From contig OX377205.1 in the NCBI GenBank assembly GCA_947396885.1, positions 68,668,969 to 68,732,968 of the forward strand: a stretch of 64,000 nucleotides of DNA, read 5' to 3'. This stretch comes from Heligmosomoides polygyrus polygyrus. Its lineage: Eukaryota > Nematoda > Chromadorea > Rhabditida > Heligmosomidae. Shown piece after piece: positions 38,240 to 50,000 of the stretch. Position numbers and translations under genes: made by a program. Within the stretch, counting starts at the first letter, position 1. The number at the start of each line of letters is the position of its first letter. The notes below the pieces were generated by a model, which was not told where the DNA came from, searched no databases, and saw nothing but the letters and a program-made list of their open reading frames with translations.

Positions 38240-40660
38240 CAGAATGCCATGCGTATGATGATTTTCTACCTGAAGGAGCTATTCATGCGTCCGAAATTGT
38301 ACTCTGCTAAATTCCCAGTGTAATTTGCTAATGGTGATTTAAGTGCTTTCTCTCAAAAAATTTTGAAACGCTTTTCGAACCGATGACGGAGTCGAAGCCG
38401 AAGGAAGGATTGTCATGGGAATAATTTCATCTTTTCTGAAGATAGCAACGTGGTCAGGACACGAAAGTAGAAAAAGACTAACAATACCCAGACGTCTTCT
38501 ACGTGCCTGGGAACTCCAGCAATGGGGTAATCGAGGTCGCTAAACACGAATCTGAAGTCCGTTTTTAAGGTGTCGATCGCCATCATTTGACATTGATCAA
38601 GTTATCGATTTTTTGTGGATGTCGTTCAAGCGTTCCGAAACTTCAGCCCTGGGGATAGCTCGGGTCATGCTATAGCAATCCTCTAACAAGGGAGGCCCAT
38701 GAAATTCCCCCAAAGATTCTCAACGTGACCTATATGGTCTTGTAGAGCATCGGACGAGGGACATAAAACTGTGCCTCGTTTTTGCTACGGGCCACTGGGT
38801 GGTCCGAAAATGGCAAAAAATGGTACCGCTTCAGGGCGGGCTGATAAGGCAAAAATGACACCTGGCATTTTTGCAAATGAAGATTACATTTTGGCTTTAG
38901 TAGGGTACCTTCTTCGCGTCCTAACCCCGATTTCAACCTGTTGTCAGATGTGGAAGAAGCTGGTTTTATTGCGTGGTGCGATATCGTCCATTAAACGCTG
39001 CTTGTCTCGCTGAGGAGGGTTCTGTCAAATGCCATCCTCTTATGACCTCTTTGGTATGTTGTCAATTACTTTTGGAAGGGTTTCTCACTGTCACTTCATT
39101 AATGAACAAGATCGACAAGCGTTGATTTGACCCATCATCAAGACAAGCTTATGGCTCCTCGGATTTCTTTGCAGACTGCTTTTTATTCTTCTCGCAACTT
39201 TCACTGTTTCAGCTAACTGTTCCCACGTACTGCATATTTTATCCAACTCGTGTGATTGGTCGCCTTGCTGTGTGTTTCTTCCTTACCACTTTCGTATACA
39301 CTTACGGGAGACGGGTCGGGGTATTGCAGATAGGAGTACTTGCACTCACTGCCTCTGCTCTAGAGGTCGAGAAAAAAATTTTGTCCAAAACTCATCTTTA
39401 GGGGTATTTGGGAAGCAGAGCACCAATTTGGCAGCAAAATTCGGTGAAACGATAGATTACAGAAGGTTCCGATGGATATGTGTAAGTAACGGGGTACGCA
39501 GAGTAACGGCACTGCTGCCTTTCACGACTCCAGAGGTCGAGGAGAGAGCGAACAAAAAAAAAATTCGCCCAAACATCGCCCACGGGGGTTATTTGGGGTG
39601 CTGATCACAGATATGATACCTGTTTTTAAAATGTCGGTACACTACGGCAGGTTACGGTAGATATGGGTGAGTAAAGCTGTGAACATTAGTGGGGTCGCTT
39701 CCTTCTCCAATGTTGTCAGAATTATTTTCCAACCTTCGATTTCATCCTTTGATGAAAAGTAGTGCAAGCAAAGTAATAATTTAGAAAAAAGTGACAGATT
39801 CGTGGTCTGCAGCTTAAATAATAGTTTTACACCCACGCCATTGGAGCGACAAAATTGGACGTTCACAGAAATGATCATAACTCTGCTAGTTTTTCGAACA
39901 TCAAAAAGCCAATGGCGCGGTGGGGAGTGTTCGGTTTTCACCTTTTTCAGCAAATAACGGAAAACCGGATACTCTTTAGAAAATCGCTTCCAAAAAAGCA
40001 TGATTTTGTCACTGTGTGTTACGCAGGACTTAAAATTTGATTGGACACAATTTCGGTTTCTGGTTTTCTTACCTTCAGAATGGTGAGAATTGTTTCCGTG
40101 ACAAGTCATTCTTCCGTTGCGACACAGTCATCGATTCGAAGAGCGCTTTAAAAAGTCTTGTAGAGGGCACTCGAGCCATCATTAGTAATTAACACTTAAA
40201 ATTTAGTAGAGTGCAATTTCGGACGTGAATATGGCTCCTTTAGGTAGAAAGCTGTCATTTCCATGACATCCTAGAGAAATCTGAAAAATTGAACACCTCT
40301 CGCTGGTTGGAGATCTCCTGTGATAAAACGTTTAAGATTCAGTATGCACAACTTTTATCATTTCTGTGCCTTAATCAATCAATTCATTTAATCAATCAGT
40401 CAATAACATGTCCTGCCCAGTGAATTGAACAGCGCGCGAATCTCTACAGTGTCGTAGCCACAACCCGAGAAAAGGGCATATTAAGGGGTACAAAACTCAC
40501 ATTAAAATTTGAAAAAATCATGGCAGCTAATAAACAAATCACTGATGGAGACAAGGGAAGGGTCATATCAGATAAGTCTCGGAAAGGGGGAGGGGTCGAA
40601 AATTTTCGGCAAAAACCGAACCCAATGCGCCTGTATCGGGCTCATACACAATTCTGACTT
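38240..40660. repeat. Foldback family A, copy 2, interrupted by family B
   Basis: The ends at 38240-38450 and 40020-40275 are inverted repeats of each other and match the arms of the 17945-21480 element (GAAATTGTACTCT..., GTCACGGAATA-like, CATAACTC-GGTAGTTTTTCGA). Similarity to the outer right flank of copy 1 (21490-21870) continues to about 40660. The middle, 38680-39700, is family B sequence seen also at 47789-49961. This is a nested insertion. Confidence 0.7.
38680..39700 (+). repeat. Foldback family B, single-arm copy
   Basis: Shares with 47789-49170 the block GCTACGGGCCACTGGGTGGTCC, the segment GATTACATTTTGGCTT...GTGTCCTGACCC-like, the CATTAAACG-TGCTTGTCTCGCTGAGGA run and the loop region to ACGGTAGATATGGGTGA. 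It lacks the opposite arm and the tRNA-like head. It is embedded in family A copy 2. Confidence 0.7.
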
Positions 40661-41989
40661 ATCTTTGGTGCCACCGCTCCAGCTTCATTAAGAAACTGAA
40701 TCACATCAACAGCAGCTAGAGACTATATGATTAGGGATAGGAAGGTACATGTTGACTGTGGGATCTATACACAGAGAAGAGCGTAAACTTGCAAAACTGA
40801 AGCACACCAAAATACGACTATGCTAACCATAAGTGTAATATTTTGTTTCTCGACGACAGTATTACAGAAAAGTGTCGATTTGGTCTAACATATTTTATCT
40901 AAAAATGTTGACTAACGCTGCTCTTCACCTTCCGCTCTCACCTAAGCTGGCTAATCCGCCAGTTTGTTCGTCTTCGGTCAGTCTGCACAGAATTAATAGC
41001 TATTTCAAGACCACGGCTACTCAGCATCACATGAACATCTTTCAGCACCATATCGATCGATGTGACCAATTGTTGTGAAAAAAATGAAAATGAAGAAAAT
41101 TAATTCGGAAATCAAGAGGAAATGTCGTCTAGTGAACGCGTCTCACGTCAACCAAACGTGATTGCACAACAACTATCGCTACTACCGACTTTTGGCGGAA
41201 TACCCGAGACAGTGATAAGAATGCTGGATTCTGTTTCAACAAAATATTAACAGCATTTCTGAGACACCTGGTGACAAGTGCAGGACATAACACCTCGAAA
41301 GGTAGAGCTGAAACTGCGGTGGGAGAAGGGCTCTACGATCCGAAGGAAATGCCGATGTGTAGCGCACAACAAAAAATCCATGTCTATCAACTATTGCCGA
41401 GAGCAACAAAACGTGAAGTGGATCGATTGATAGATTCCCCTTTCGCGGTCCATTTGTTTCCTTTTTTCGCTCTCTGGTTTAGACTTAAGTAACAACAATT
41501 CTCGAACACTTTTGTTGTTGGAATCTCTATGCGAAACGACACGTCGACGGTTGGAATTTAGTGAATACCTTGACCTAAGAATAACACAGTAACAGAATAG
41601 CACTCTAAGACTACGTTACAGCACACGCACGAGTCAGTGAGTGCTGAAGTTGCTTGTACTCATAGAGCTGATATGTGACGCTCTTTCTGAGCATACAACC
41701 AGGAACTCTTAGATGTCATTGGCTATCACAGTTACGTAAGTAACGAAGTGGGGCATTTAATTATGATGGTCGAATGGGAGTGATCAATCTTCTTCTGCTA
41801 ATTTAGACATTTTCAACGCTTCAAAATCGTTTACGTAATTGTCAATATTTTTGCTTGTGCCGCTCGAGGTTGTTACGGTGGATCTTTATTTGCCAGGCCT
41901 AACGTTTCGACGCTCCCGTCTTCTTCAGAGGCGTTTGATCCACCTATGGAGCGCTTTCGCAGCTCTCTGTTAGTTCGTACTAACAGAGT
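40661..41989. other. No gene seen
   Basis: Short frames only. It could include the missing 5' ferlin exons (C2A), but I found no C2-like sequence. Confidence 0.4.
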
Positions 41990-43135
41990 CTGGTTGTGGG
42001 ACCATTGATACTATACACGCCGTCCGCCTCCTGGTGGAGAAGCATCGCGAGAAACAGAAGCCGGTGCATATAGCCTTTCTCGACTTGGAGAAGGCCTTCG
42101 ACCGCGTACCGCGTGAGGTTATATGATACGCCTTGCGACAACACAACGTACCTGAGGAACTCATAGAGTGGGTGCGGATGCTCTACTCTTGCCCAAGGAG
42201 TAGAGTACAAGCTGCAGCTGGAACCTCAATGGAGTTTCCCATCTCTGTTGGGGTGCACCAGGGTTCTGCGCTTTCTCCACTCCTCTTTGTTGTCGTCATG
42301 GATGCCATTACGCGAGATCTTCAGAAGCCTGTCCCATGGACATTGCTCTATGCTGATGACGTGATGCTCGCTTGCGAAGATAAGGATGATCTCGAGCGGC
42401 AGGTGCAAGCTTGGTGCGACCGCCGGCGATGTTCGGACTCAAATTGAACGTCAAGAAGACCGAGTACCTAACGACTGACGTAAGCGAGTCCGGCTCCATC
42501 AAGATTAACGGTACTGAGTTTGCACGCACTTCGGTGTTTAAATACATGGGATCAGCAATAGCGTCTGACGGCGGTCTGATGGTTGAAGTGAACTCACGCG
42601 TGAGTGCAGTTTGGTCCAAGTGGCGTTCGCTGACTGGTGTACTCTGCGATAGGAAGATACCAGAGCACCTGAAGTCAAAGATCTACAGAACAGTCGTGCG
42701 GCCGATAGCAATATACGGCGCTGAGTGTTGGCCTGCGACTAAGGAAGTTGAAACATGCCTCAGCGTCATGGAGACGAAGATGCTGCGCTGGATTGCTGGA
42801 GTCACGCGCATGGACCGCATCCGAAACGATGTTATTCGGCAGAAGTTCGGTGTCGCGCCGATAGCGGACAAGATGCGCGAAGCTCGCTTACGATGGTACA
42901 GCCACGTTCTGCGTGGAAAGGAAGACAGCGTCCGCAAGATAGGCCTTGAGTTGGAAGTGTCAGGAAAGCGGGCTAGAGGACGCCCGAAGCAGCGTTAGTC
43001 GGATACGTTACACACGGACATGAAAGTAACTGGCGTCCACCCTGATCAAGCGCATAACCGGGAAAGGTGGCGTCATGACACCAGAAGAGCGGACCCCGCG
43101 ACGAAGCGGGACAAACGCTGAAGAAGAAGAAGAAG
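41990..43135 (+). pseudogene. 5'-truncated RTE-like LINE, reverse transcriptase 3' part
   Basis: Reads as a non-LTR reverse transcriptase: FLDLEKAFDRVPREV, HQGSALSPLLF, the catalytic YADDVMLA near 42350, then GLKLNVKKTEYL and FKYMGSAI, then ECWPATKEVE with MLRWIAGV. The end is ADPATKRDKR and TGA at 43119-43121. Three lesions are visible: TGA where Trp is expected near 42127, a frame change near 42415, and TAG for Trp at 42996-42998. It ends in a GAA-repeat tail (43118-43135), typical for RTE 3' ends. The 5' end is cut within the RT domain. It lies upstream of the recognised ferlin exons and perhaps inside that gene. Confidence 0.85.
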
Positions 43136-43137
43136 AT

Positions 43138-43256
43138 TTCACGCAAGGGTGTCCTTATTCAGAAGAGGTGTCACCGATGTCATGCAACTGGTGTCTGGGT
43201 TCAGAAGAGGTATCACCTATATCGTGCAAAGGGTGTCCGGATTCCGAACACGTGTA
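43138..43256 (+). repeat. Minisatellite directly after the LINE tail
   Basis: Three units of about 45 bp with (A/G)TTCAGAAGAGGT-TCACC-AT-TCGTGCAA. The core word TTCAGAAGA matches the minisatellite at 9440. It starts two bases after the GAA tail of the RTE-like copy. Confidence 0.6.
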
Positions 43257-43505
43257 ATGGGAGACCACCAAAGGGGAGACCAGTAAGCGGAGGTCCAGTG
43301 AAGGGTGGGAGGACCAGTAAAGGGGGGGGGTACCAGTAGGATAGTACCTTTAATAGGAGCCAGTGAAGGGGGACCAATAAAGAATACCACTAAGGTAAGG
43401 GTTGGGGTAGTAGGGGGGGGGGGAGAGTGAACGGGAACCAGTGAAGTGGGTGGCTCCTGTGAAGGGAGAACCGGTAAAGGGGGAACCATTAAAGGAGGAC
43501 CAGTG
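43256..43505 (+). repeat. G-rich minisatellite
   Basis: About fifteen degenerate copies of a 15-18 bp unit near GGACCAGTAAAGGGGG, interrupted by G runs (9 G at 43322-43330, 11 G at 43413-43423). It has G-quadruplex potential on the plus strand. Confidence 0.75.
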
Positions 43506-43673
43506 AAGATCAAACATTGCGGAGCACGCGTTGGATTTTCAGATGACCTTTGAAAGGCAGCAATCGTGTGGGTGTACATGCCTCTCACTCTCACTACTAA
43601 CTTATGCTCACTACATTTTTCTGCCTGTCTCTGCCTGCACATGGGTAAGGGGGTATTGTGTAATGTCGGGGCA

Positions 43674-43687
43674 GGGGGGGGGGGGGG
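43674..43687 (+). repeat. 14-G homopolymer
   Basis: Uninterrupted G run just upstream of the first ferlin exon recognised. Similar runs lie at 44625-44640 (16 G), 46743-46754 (12 G) and 47962-47974 (13 G), all on the plus strand. Confidence 0.95.
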
Positions 43688-44069
43688 AGGTTTGGGGAGA
43701 ATGACTATGGGAATCGGAAGATTATTACTGCCGTCGGATATTTAGCAGTATAGAGCTCCAACACGATTATCACAATCTGTTCCTCACCACGTAGAGAATG
43801 TCTACTTCGGAGAATAGATCGGCGTAAGTGCGATAGAGGCTGAATAGGATTCATAGGAGCACTTTTGAAGATTGTGCCCTGCTATCCCGGTTTCCCGTAA
43901 AACCAGTTTTTCACTGTAACGCAAGTAAGAAGGCCTAGACGGAGGTGTTCTATACTCGGAGTTTGGGGGCGAAGCCTCCAACCAGGCGTTTGGCTGCCGC
44001 TAAGCCGCTGAAGGTCTGGTTGTTGATAATGTATCACCCTGCTGCTAGTAAATGAACACCTGTGGATAG

Positions 44070-47000
44070 ACTAGATGATAAGGGCGAAGGTCAGGTAACA
44101 ACAACCTTGAAAGAAAACAACCTGCCGCCTGGAAGGTTTCATTTATGAGCTCCGGCACCATCAAGCAGACGGCATGAAGCGGGTGAGGTCGAAGCTCGGC
44201 CTCGCTTTGCTGAAAGGCTGTAAGCCGCCAGGAATGGGATCAGAAGATGAGCCGGAGGAGGTACGTGCTGTTGGTTCGTCTTCAGACGTCTACCTATACG
44301 ACCATTTCTGGTGTTGTTCAGGATGATCGAACGGATGATTCGAAAGAAGCCAAAAAGCGCAAGACCAGGGCCAAAACCAAGACCTCTTCTTCGAAGGGCT
44401 CCGAGCGAGAAAAAACGGATGCTGACTACACGGAGTCACAGTCCGACGATGAGGAGGCGGTAAAGATACTCTAATTTCCTTCTGTCTGGATTTAGCGCTA
44501 TTGTACATACTAAGCATATGTGGGCCCAATATTTCTTAGGAGGATTACTCACAACTAGGTCACTTGTTTCGTTCTTTGGTGTCACTAAAGACTCAGCCAC
44601 CGGACTGTCAAGGAGATTCAGGGTGGGGGGGGGGGGGGGGAGTGGGGGACAGAGCACGATTTGACTCTCGGCACATTGACTGCACCTGTATGTGAATGTC
44701 TAGAATAACAGCGAGGGTTGTTCTAGCTAAATGATGAGAAAGGGATGGTTACGATTCCTGGAATGCAAGAGTATTTTCGCTCTTTGCGACTAGTGTTAGA
44801 GGGACCGATGGACGTGAGCTCCCGACGGCGCCGAGAGCTCAGCTCGGAAAGGAATGCCCTTCAGTTGGTCGGACCTGAATGACGAACGTCTTTAAGGATC
44901 CCATGGCAGCAGCGAACTTGACGTATGCCAAACCGGACAAGAAATTCGGAGAGACAGCGTTCACCGACACCGACAAACGGCAGACGTGGAATGTAAGTGG
45001 AGGACAATCTGGCGTATGACTGCTTATCATGTACGTGTAGATAAGGTGATAGGCGATTATTGAAGTCTCAGCATGAAAGTGAAGGTGTGGGTTCGAGCGT
45101 TTGAAGAGCACAGGCAAAACAGTAATGAGGTCAGCAAGGGTACCGCGATAGCCATTAGAACTAACCACTTGCTCCGCTGGCAATATGCCAGCTCCTGCTG
45201 GAGTACCACGCAAACTTGCACATCAATCCGTGCCGAGACTGCTTTCGTCGCTGAGGGGGACACGGAGATGGGTTGTGCGCTCTTCGAGCGCACAACTCGG
45301 CTAGAGAAGGGACTCCGGGGTGTGGGCCATCCAGGCGGCTCGTGCCAAGAATGCTTTCGTCGCTGAGGGGGACATCGGAGATGGGTTGTGCGCTCTTCGA
45401 GCGCACAACTCGGCTAGGGAAGGAACTCCAGGGTGTAGTGCGTCCAAGTGCTCGGGCAGGAACTGCTCCCGTCTTCCAGTGCTCTCCTGTAGCGGCGGTG
45501 GAAGAGCCGCGATCCGCCACCGACCGCTCAACGACCCTCCTCCATATCGACTGACCATGGTGTCGGTGGATATCGAAAATGGCCACGTCGATATGACGCG
45601 ACATCAGGAGAATCTGGTTAGATCTAAAGCGGCTTTCACACTGCCGTTGCTGCTGTTGCAGCAACGAGCAACGAAAAAGGGGTGGAGTTCGATGCTTGCT
45701 GCAGCCGCAACGTGGTGAGATAAGAAAATGGGATAAGACCTGTGATATCTTCCGTTGACGAGCATCAGCAACAAGGAATGGTGGCGATCATTCCACGTTG
45801 CTGAGGCCGCGCAACCGCTGTGCAACCGATGCCGGTGTTGCTGATGCAGGGTTGCGGCAACAGAGGTGTGAAAGCCCCCCTCGTTGCTGCTGTTGCTCCT
45901 CTGCGTCTTTGCGGTATGCTTCACCATTACGGCATCGGTTGCGCAGCAGCAACAACGGCAGTGTGAAAGCCGCATAAGTAAGACCAGGTACTGCAGCTGT
46001 TAGATGCATCTGCTGAGTTGAGCCTAATCGTACGGCGTGCCTCCTCCCTCACTTTGTGAGGCCGGTTTCAACAACTTGCTGTTTGCCTGGGAAACAAGTG
46101 TTGGAGAAACATTCAAAAAACTTACTCGTTAAGCTACGAAATGAAGGTTTACGGTGCAATCGTAGTTTGTGATGGGCAATCGCAAATGCTTCCCGAATCT
46201 ACACTAGTCGGAGGGGACCATGCGGTGTTTGGCCTCAGCATCCCCTCACTTGAGTTTGTCCTAGTGCTTCAGCTACTGCCAATCAATACGATGGCACTCA
46301 TGCGAACTCAGGCAATGCGGGCTTGATCCGTTTGGACACCAAGTGAATTTTGGGAAATTCCGACACGTCCGCTGCACGTATGGTGCTCGTCATTGGACGC
46401 AAACACCATGATGTCGGTTACGCTGGACAGGAGTAATCCACGCTCTCCACACGTCTTCCCTCGTGAACGCCAGAACGTCAGTGACGCGATATTGGTGTTT
46501 ACATCTTGTTTACATAGTGATTGAGAAATACGGAGGGCGGTCGCAGCTTAGACTGCGCAATTCGTTCAGAGACCCGAACTACTTAACCAAATGTGGTGGA
46601 AAAATTGAGTCCATTCGGGAAGAAATTAGAACTACTGCTAGAGGAGCTTAGCCTGAAACTAACGTCTAGAACTATTCCTTCCTCTTCAACCTGTTTCCAT
46701 AGTTTATTCCCCAATCGGCGCAAATAGGTTCGAGGAAGGTGTGGGGGGGGGGGGACGTCACTATGTAGACAACATTTTGTGTTGTACGAAACTAAAAATT
46801 CACAGAATCTTATCTTCTACACCTATGATGAATTGAGGGTTGTGCTAACAATGGGATTTTTGAAAAGCCCAGATCTTAGGGTGACTCAGATAGGGAGTTT
46901 TCACTAGATCGAAGTGTCGGATAATTCAGATAACTGATTTCGATCAGAAATCTAATGTCGTATCCGATTCGGATATCCGATGTAAGGTCCAAAGATAAAT

Positions 47001-50000
47001 CAGTATTTGGATCATAAGAAAATCCTTCTTGTCAAAGCAGCTCTTACCCGAATCACCCCTAGATGCGGCGTTTTTCAAAGATGCCATTATCCGCGTAAAC
47101 CTTTCATCCGGCTTCAACGGTTTGAAAAAATCGAATTTTTCGAATTGTCCCAATTAAAGTCGAATCCAAGGTCTAGTATATGGCGACCCCCCGAGACTAT
47201 TTGCGCAACCAAGCCCTCCAAGGACCCGTGGTGCAACATTTGTCGGTCCAAGTCGAGCGGGAAATGGCCTTCCGTGGTTCTCGTCAGCTGCAAACGTCAC
47301 TGATGAGATGGAATTTAAGCGTAAAGGCTTGAGCAATACGTGTATGACAACACTGCAGCATAATGTCGTTGTGGCGCTTGCGCGGAATGACGTGTGAGGC
47401 ACGTCGAGCAGTCAAGGAAGAGTTCTCCAGAGTGGATATGGTGTCTCAAGGGATTTAGCCGGCAAAGAGCAAGTGTCACGCCGACTAGAATAAATCCAGC
47501 TTCCCCTCCAATGGTCCACTATCCCTCCTTTGAAAGTGCTGAAATTACGAGGACTTCATGTCCAACTACTGAGCCATAGGAAGTGCTCCTGGGCAAAACG
47601 CCGTCCGCCCCCACTAAGGTGGGATTGTAACAGGTTCAGTGAAAAATTTTAATAAAGACTTTGTTTGATGTCTGTCTGCACTAGCAGTGGCCTAGTTCTG
47701 AGATTAACTTTTTATTGCACCTACAACTCGCCACACATTGTCCGTGGAAAACTTTTTGGCGTCATTCGCCTGCTTCCTAAGACCCCTAAAAAGGGAGCCC
47801 CATGAACTTCCCGCAAAGATTTTCAACGTGACCTATATGGTCTTGTAGAGCATTGTACGAGGATCACAGAACTGTGCTGTGTCACAGGACACAGAACTGT
47901 GCTTCGTTTTTGCTACGGGCCACTGGGTGGTCCAAAAATGGCAAAAAATGGTACCGCTTCAGGGGGGGGGGGGGCTGATAAGGCAAACGTGCACTTGGAA
48001 TGGCCCTGTCGTGCTCTAAATTTAACTTACAAAAGGTTTGGAGCTCAAATTAAAGTTTGATTATAGTAATTTCTTACGTTTCCTAGACGAAGCTGCAGTG
48101 TACGTTCAAGTGATTTAATCGCCGCCGCTTGCGGCAGCAACTGGATGGCAGAGTGGGTAGCGCGCTGACTTGCGGGAGGGGGTCGAGGATTCGATTCCGG
48201 AGGTGGGGTTTCAGCGTCCCTAGGTGGACTGTAAGCGGTTTTGCAAATAAAGATTACATTTTGGCTTCAGTAGGGTATCTTCTCCGTGTCCTGACCCGCT
48301 TTCAAGCTGTTGTCAAGTGTGGAAGAAGCTGGTTTTGTTGCATGGAGCGATATCGCGCATCCATTAAACGATGCTTGTCTCGCTGAGGAAGGTTCCGTTA
48401 AATGCTATCCCGATATGACCTCTTTGGTATGTTCTCAGTTACTTTTCGAAGTGTTTCTCACTATCATCTCATTCGTGAACAATATCGACAAGCATTGATT
48501 TGACCCATCATCAAGACAAGCTCACTGCTCTTCGGATTTCGTCATCGACTGTTTTTTGTTCTTCTCCCAACTTTCACTACTTCAGCTAATTGTTCCCAAG
48601 TACTGCATATTTTATCCAACTGTGTGCTTAGTCGCCTTGATGTGTGTGTTTCTTCCTCACCATTCTCTTACACACTTACGAGAGACGGGTCCGGGGGCAC
48701 GGCAGATAGGAGCACTTGCACTCACTCCCTCAACTCTGGAGATCGAAAGAGGTTTTTCGCCCCAAATTCATCTACAGGGTTATCTGAGATCACCAATCTA
48801 GCAACCATTTTCGATGAAACGATGGATTGCAGAAGGTTACGATGGATATGTGCAAGCTAAAGCAGTATACGCAGAATAACCGGCTCCGCCTTTCACAACT
48901 CCATATGTCGAGGAGAGGACAAAAGAAAAAGTTTTCGCCCACGGGAGTTATTTGGGGTACTAATCACTGATATGACATCCATTTTTAAAATTTCCGTCGA
49001 TTACGGTAGGTTACGGTAGATATGGGTGACTAAAGCTGCGCACGTTAGTGGGATCGCTTCCTTCTCCAGTGTTGTCAGACATATTTTCCAACCTTCGACC
49101 GCAACGTTGATGAAAAGTAGTACAAGCAAAGTGGTAATTTAGAAAAAGAACAACAGATTCGTGGTCAGCAGCTTAAATAGTTCCTGACAGGGCCTAGGTG
49201 TCACTTATGCCTTATGAACCCGCTTCGAAGTGACACTATTTTTGCCATTTCCGGACCACCCAGTGGCCAGTAGCAAAAACGAAGCACAGTTCTGTGATCC
49301 TCGCCCGATGTCCTACAAGACCATATAGGTCACACTTCGAAAAGTAATTGAGAACATACCAAAGAGGTCATATCGGGATAGCATTTAACGGAACCTTCCT
49401 CAGCGAGACAAGCATCGTTTAATGGATGCGCGATATCGCTCCATGCAACAAAACCAGCTTCTTCCACACCTGACGACAGGTTGAAAGTGGGTTAGGAAAC
49501 GGAGAAGATACCTTACTGGAGCCGAAATGTAATCTTCATTTGCAAAAACAACGTTAACAGTGCACCTTGGAACGCTGAAACCCCACCGGAATCGAACCCT
49601 CGACCCTCTCCCGCAAGTCCGCCCCCCTCGGCCGTCCAGTCGCTGGCACCACCGTTGCGAATGAATCACTTGAATGTACACCGCAGCTTCGTCTAGGAAA
49701 CGTAAGAAATTACTATAATCAAACTTTAATTTGAGCTCCAAACCTTTTGTAAGTTACGTTCAGAGCACGACAGGGCCATTCCAAGTGCACGTTTGCCTTA
49801 TCAGCCCGCTCTGAAGTGACACTATTTTTGCCATTTCCGGACCACCCAGTGGCCCGTAGCAAAAACGAAGCACAATTCTGTGATCCTCGTCCTATGCACT
49901 ACAAGACCATATAGGTCTCGTTGAGAATCTTTGGGGGAAGTTCATGGGCTTCCCTTGTAAGGCCGACCATTCCACTTGCTGTGTTTAACAACGTCGTCCC

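Larger units (their letters stand above)
47789..49961. repeat. Foldback family B, complete 2.2 kb inverted repeat
   Basis: The left arm 47789-48450 and right arm 49330-49961 are nearly complementary over about 650 bp, including GGCCACTGGGTGGTCC, the poly-G site, a tRNA-like block and CGTTTAATGGATGCGCGATATCGCTCC. The loop, 48450-49330, is shared with the copy at 38680. It lies inside the 8.6 kb ferlin intron. The two ORFs at 48129-48386 and 49741-49400 are mirror images of the same repeat and not genes. Confidence 0.85.

Noticed and set aside
39642..40109. 155-aa minus open frame
   Set aside because: It falls in foldback families A and B sequence; not a gene.
48140..48215. tRNA gene candidate
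   Set aside because: A- and B-box-like words are present, but no acceptor stem pairs and a mirrored copy exists in the other foldback arm; treated as SINE.
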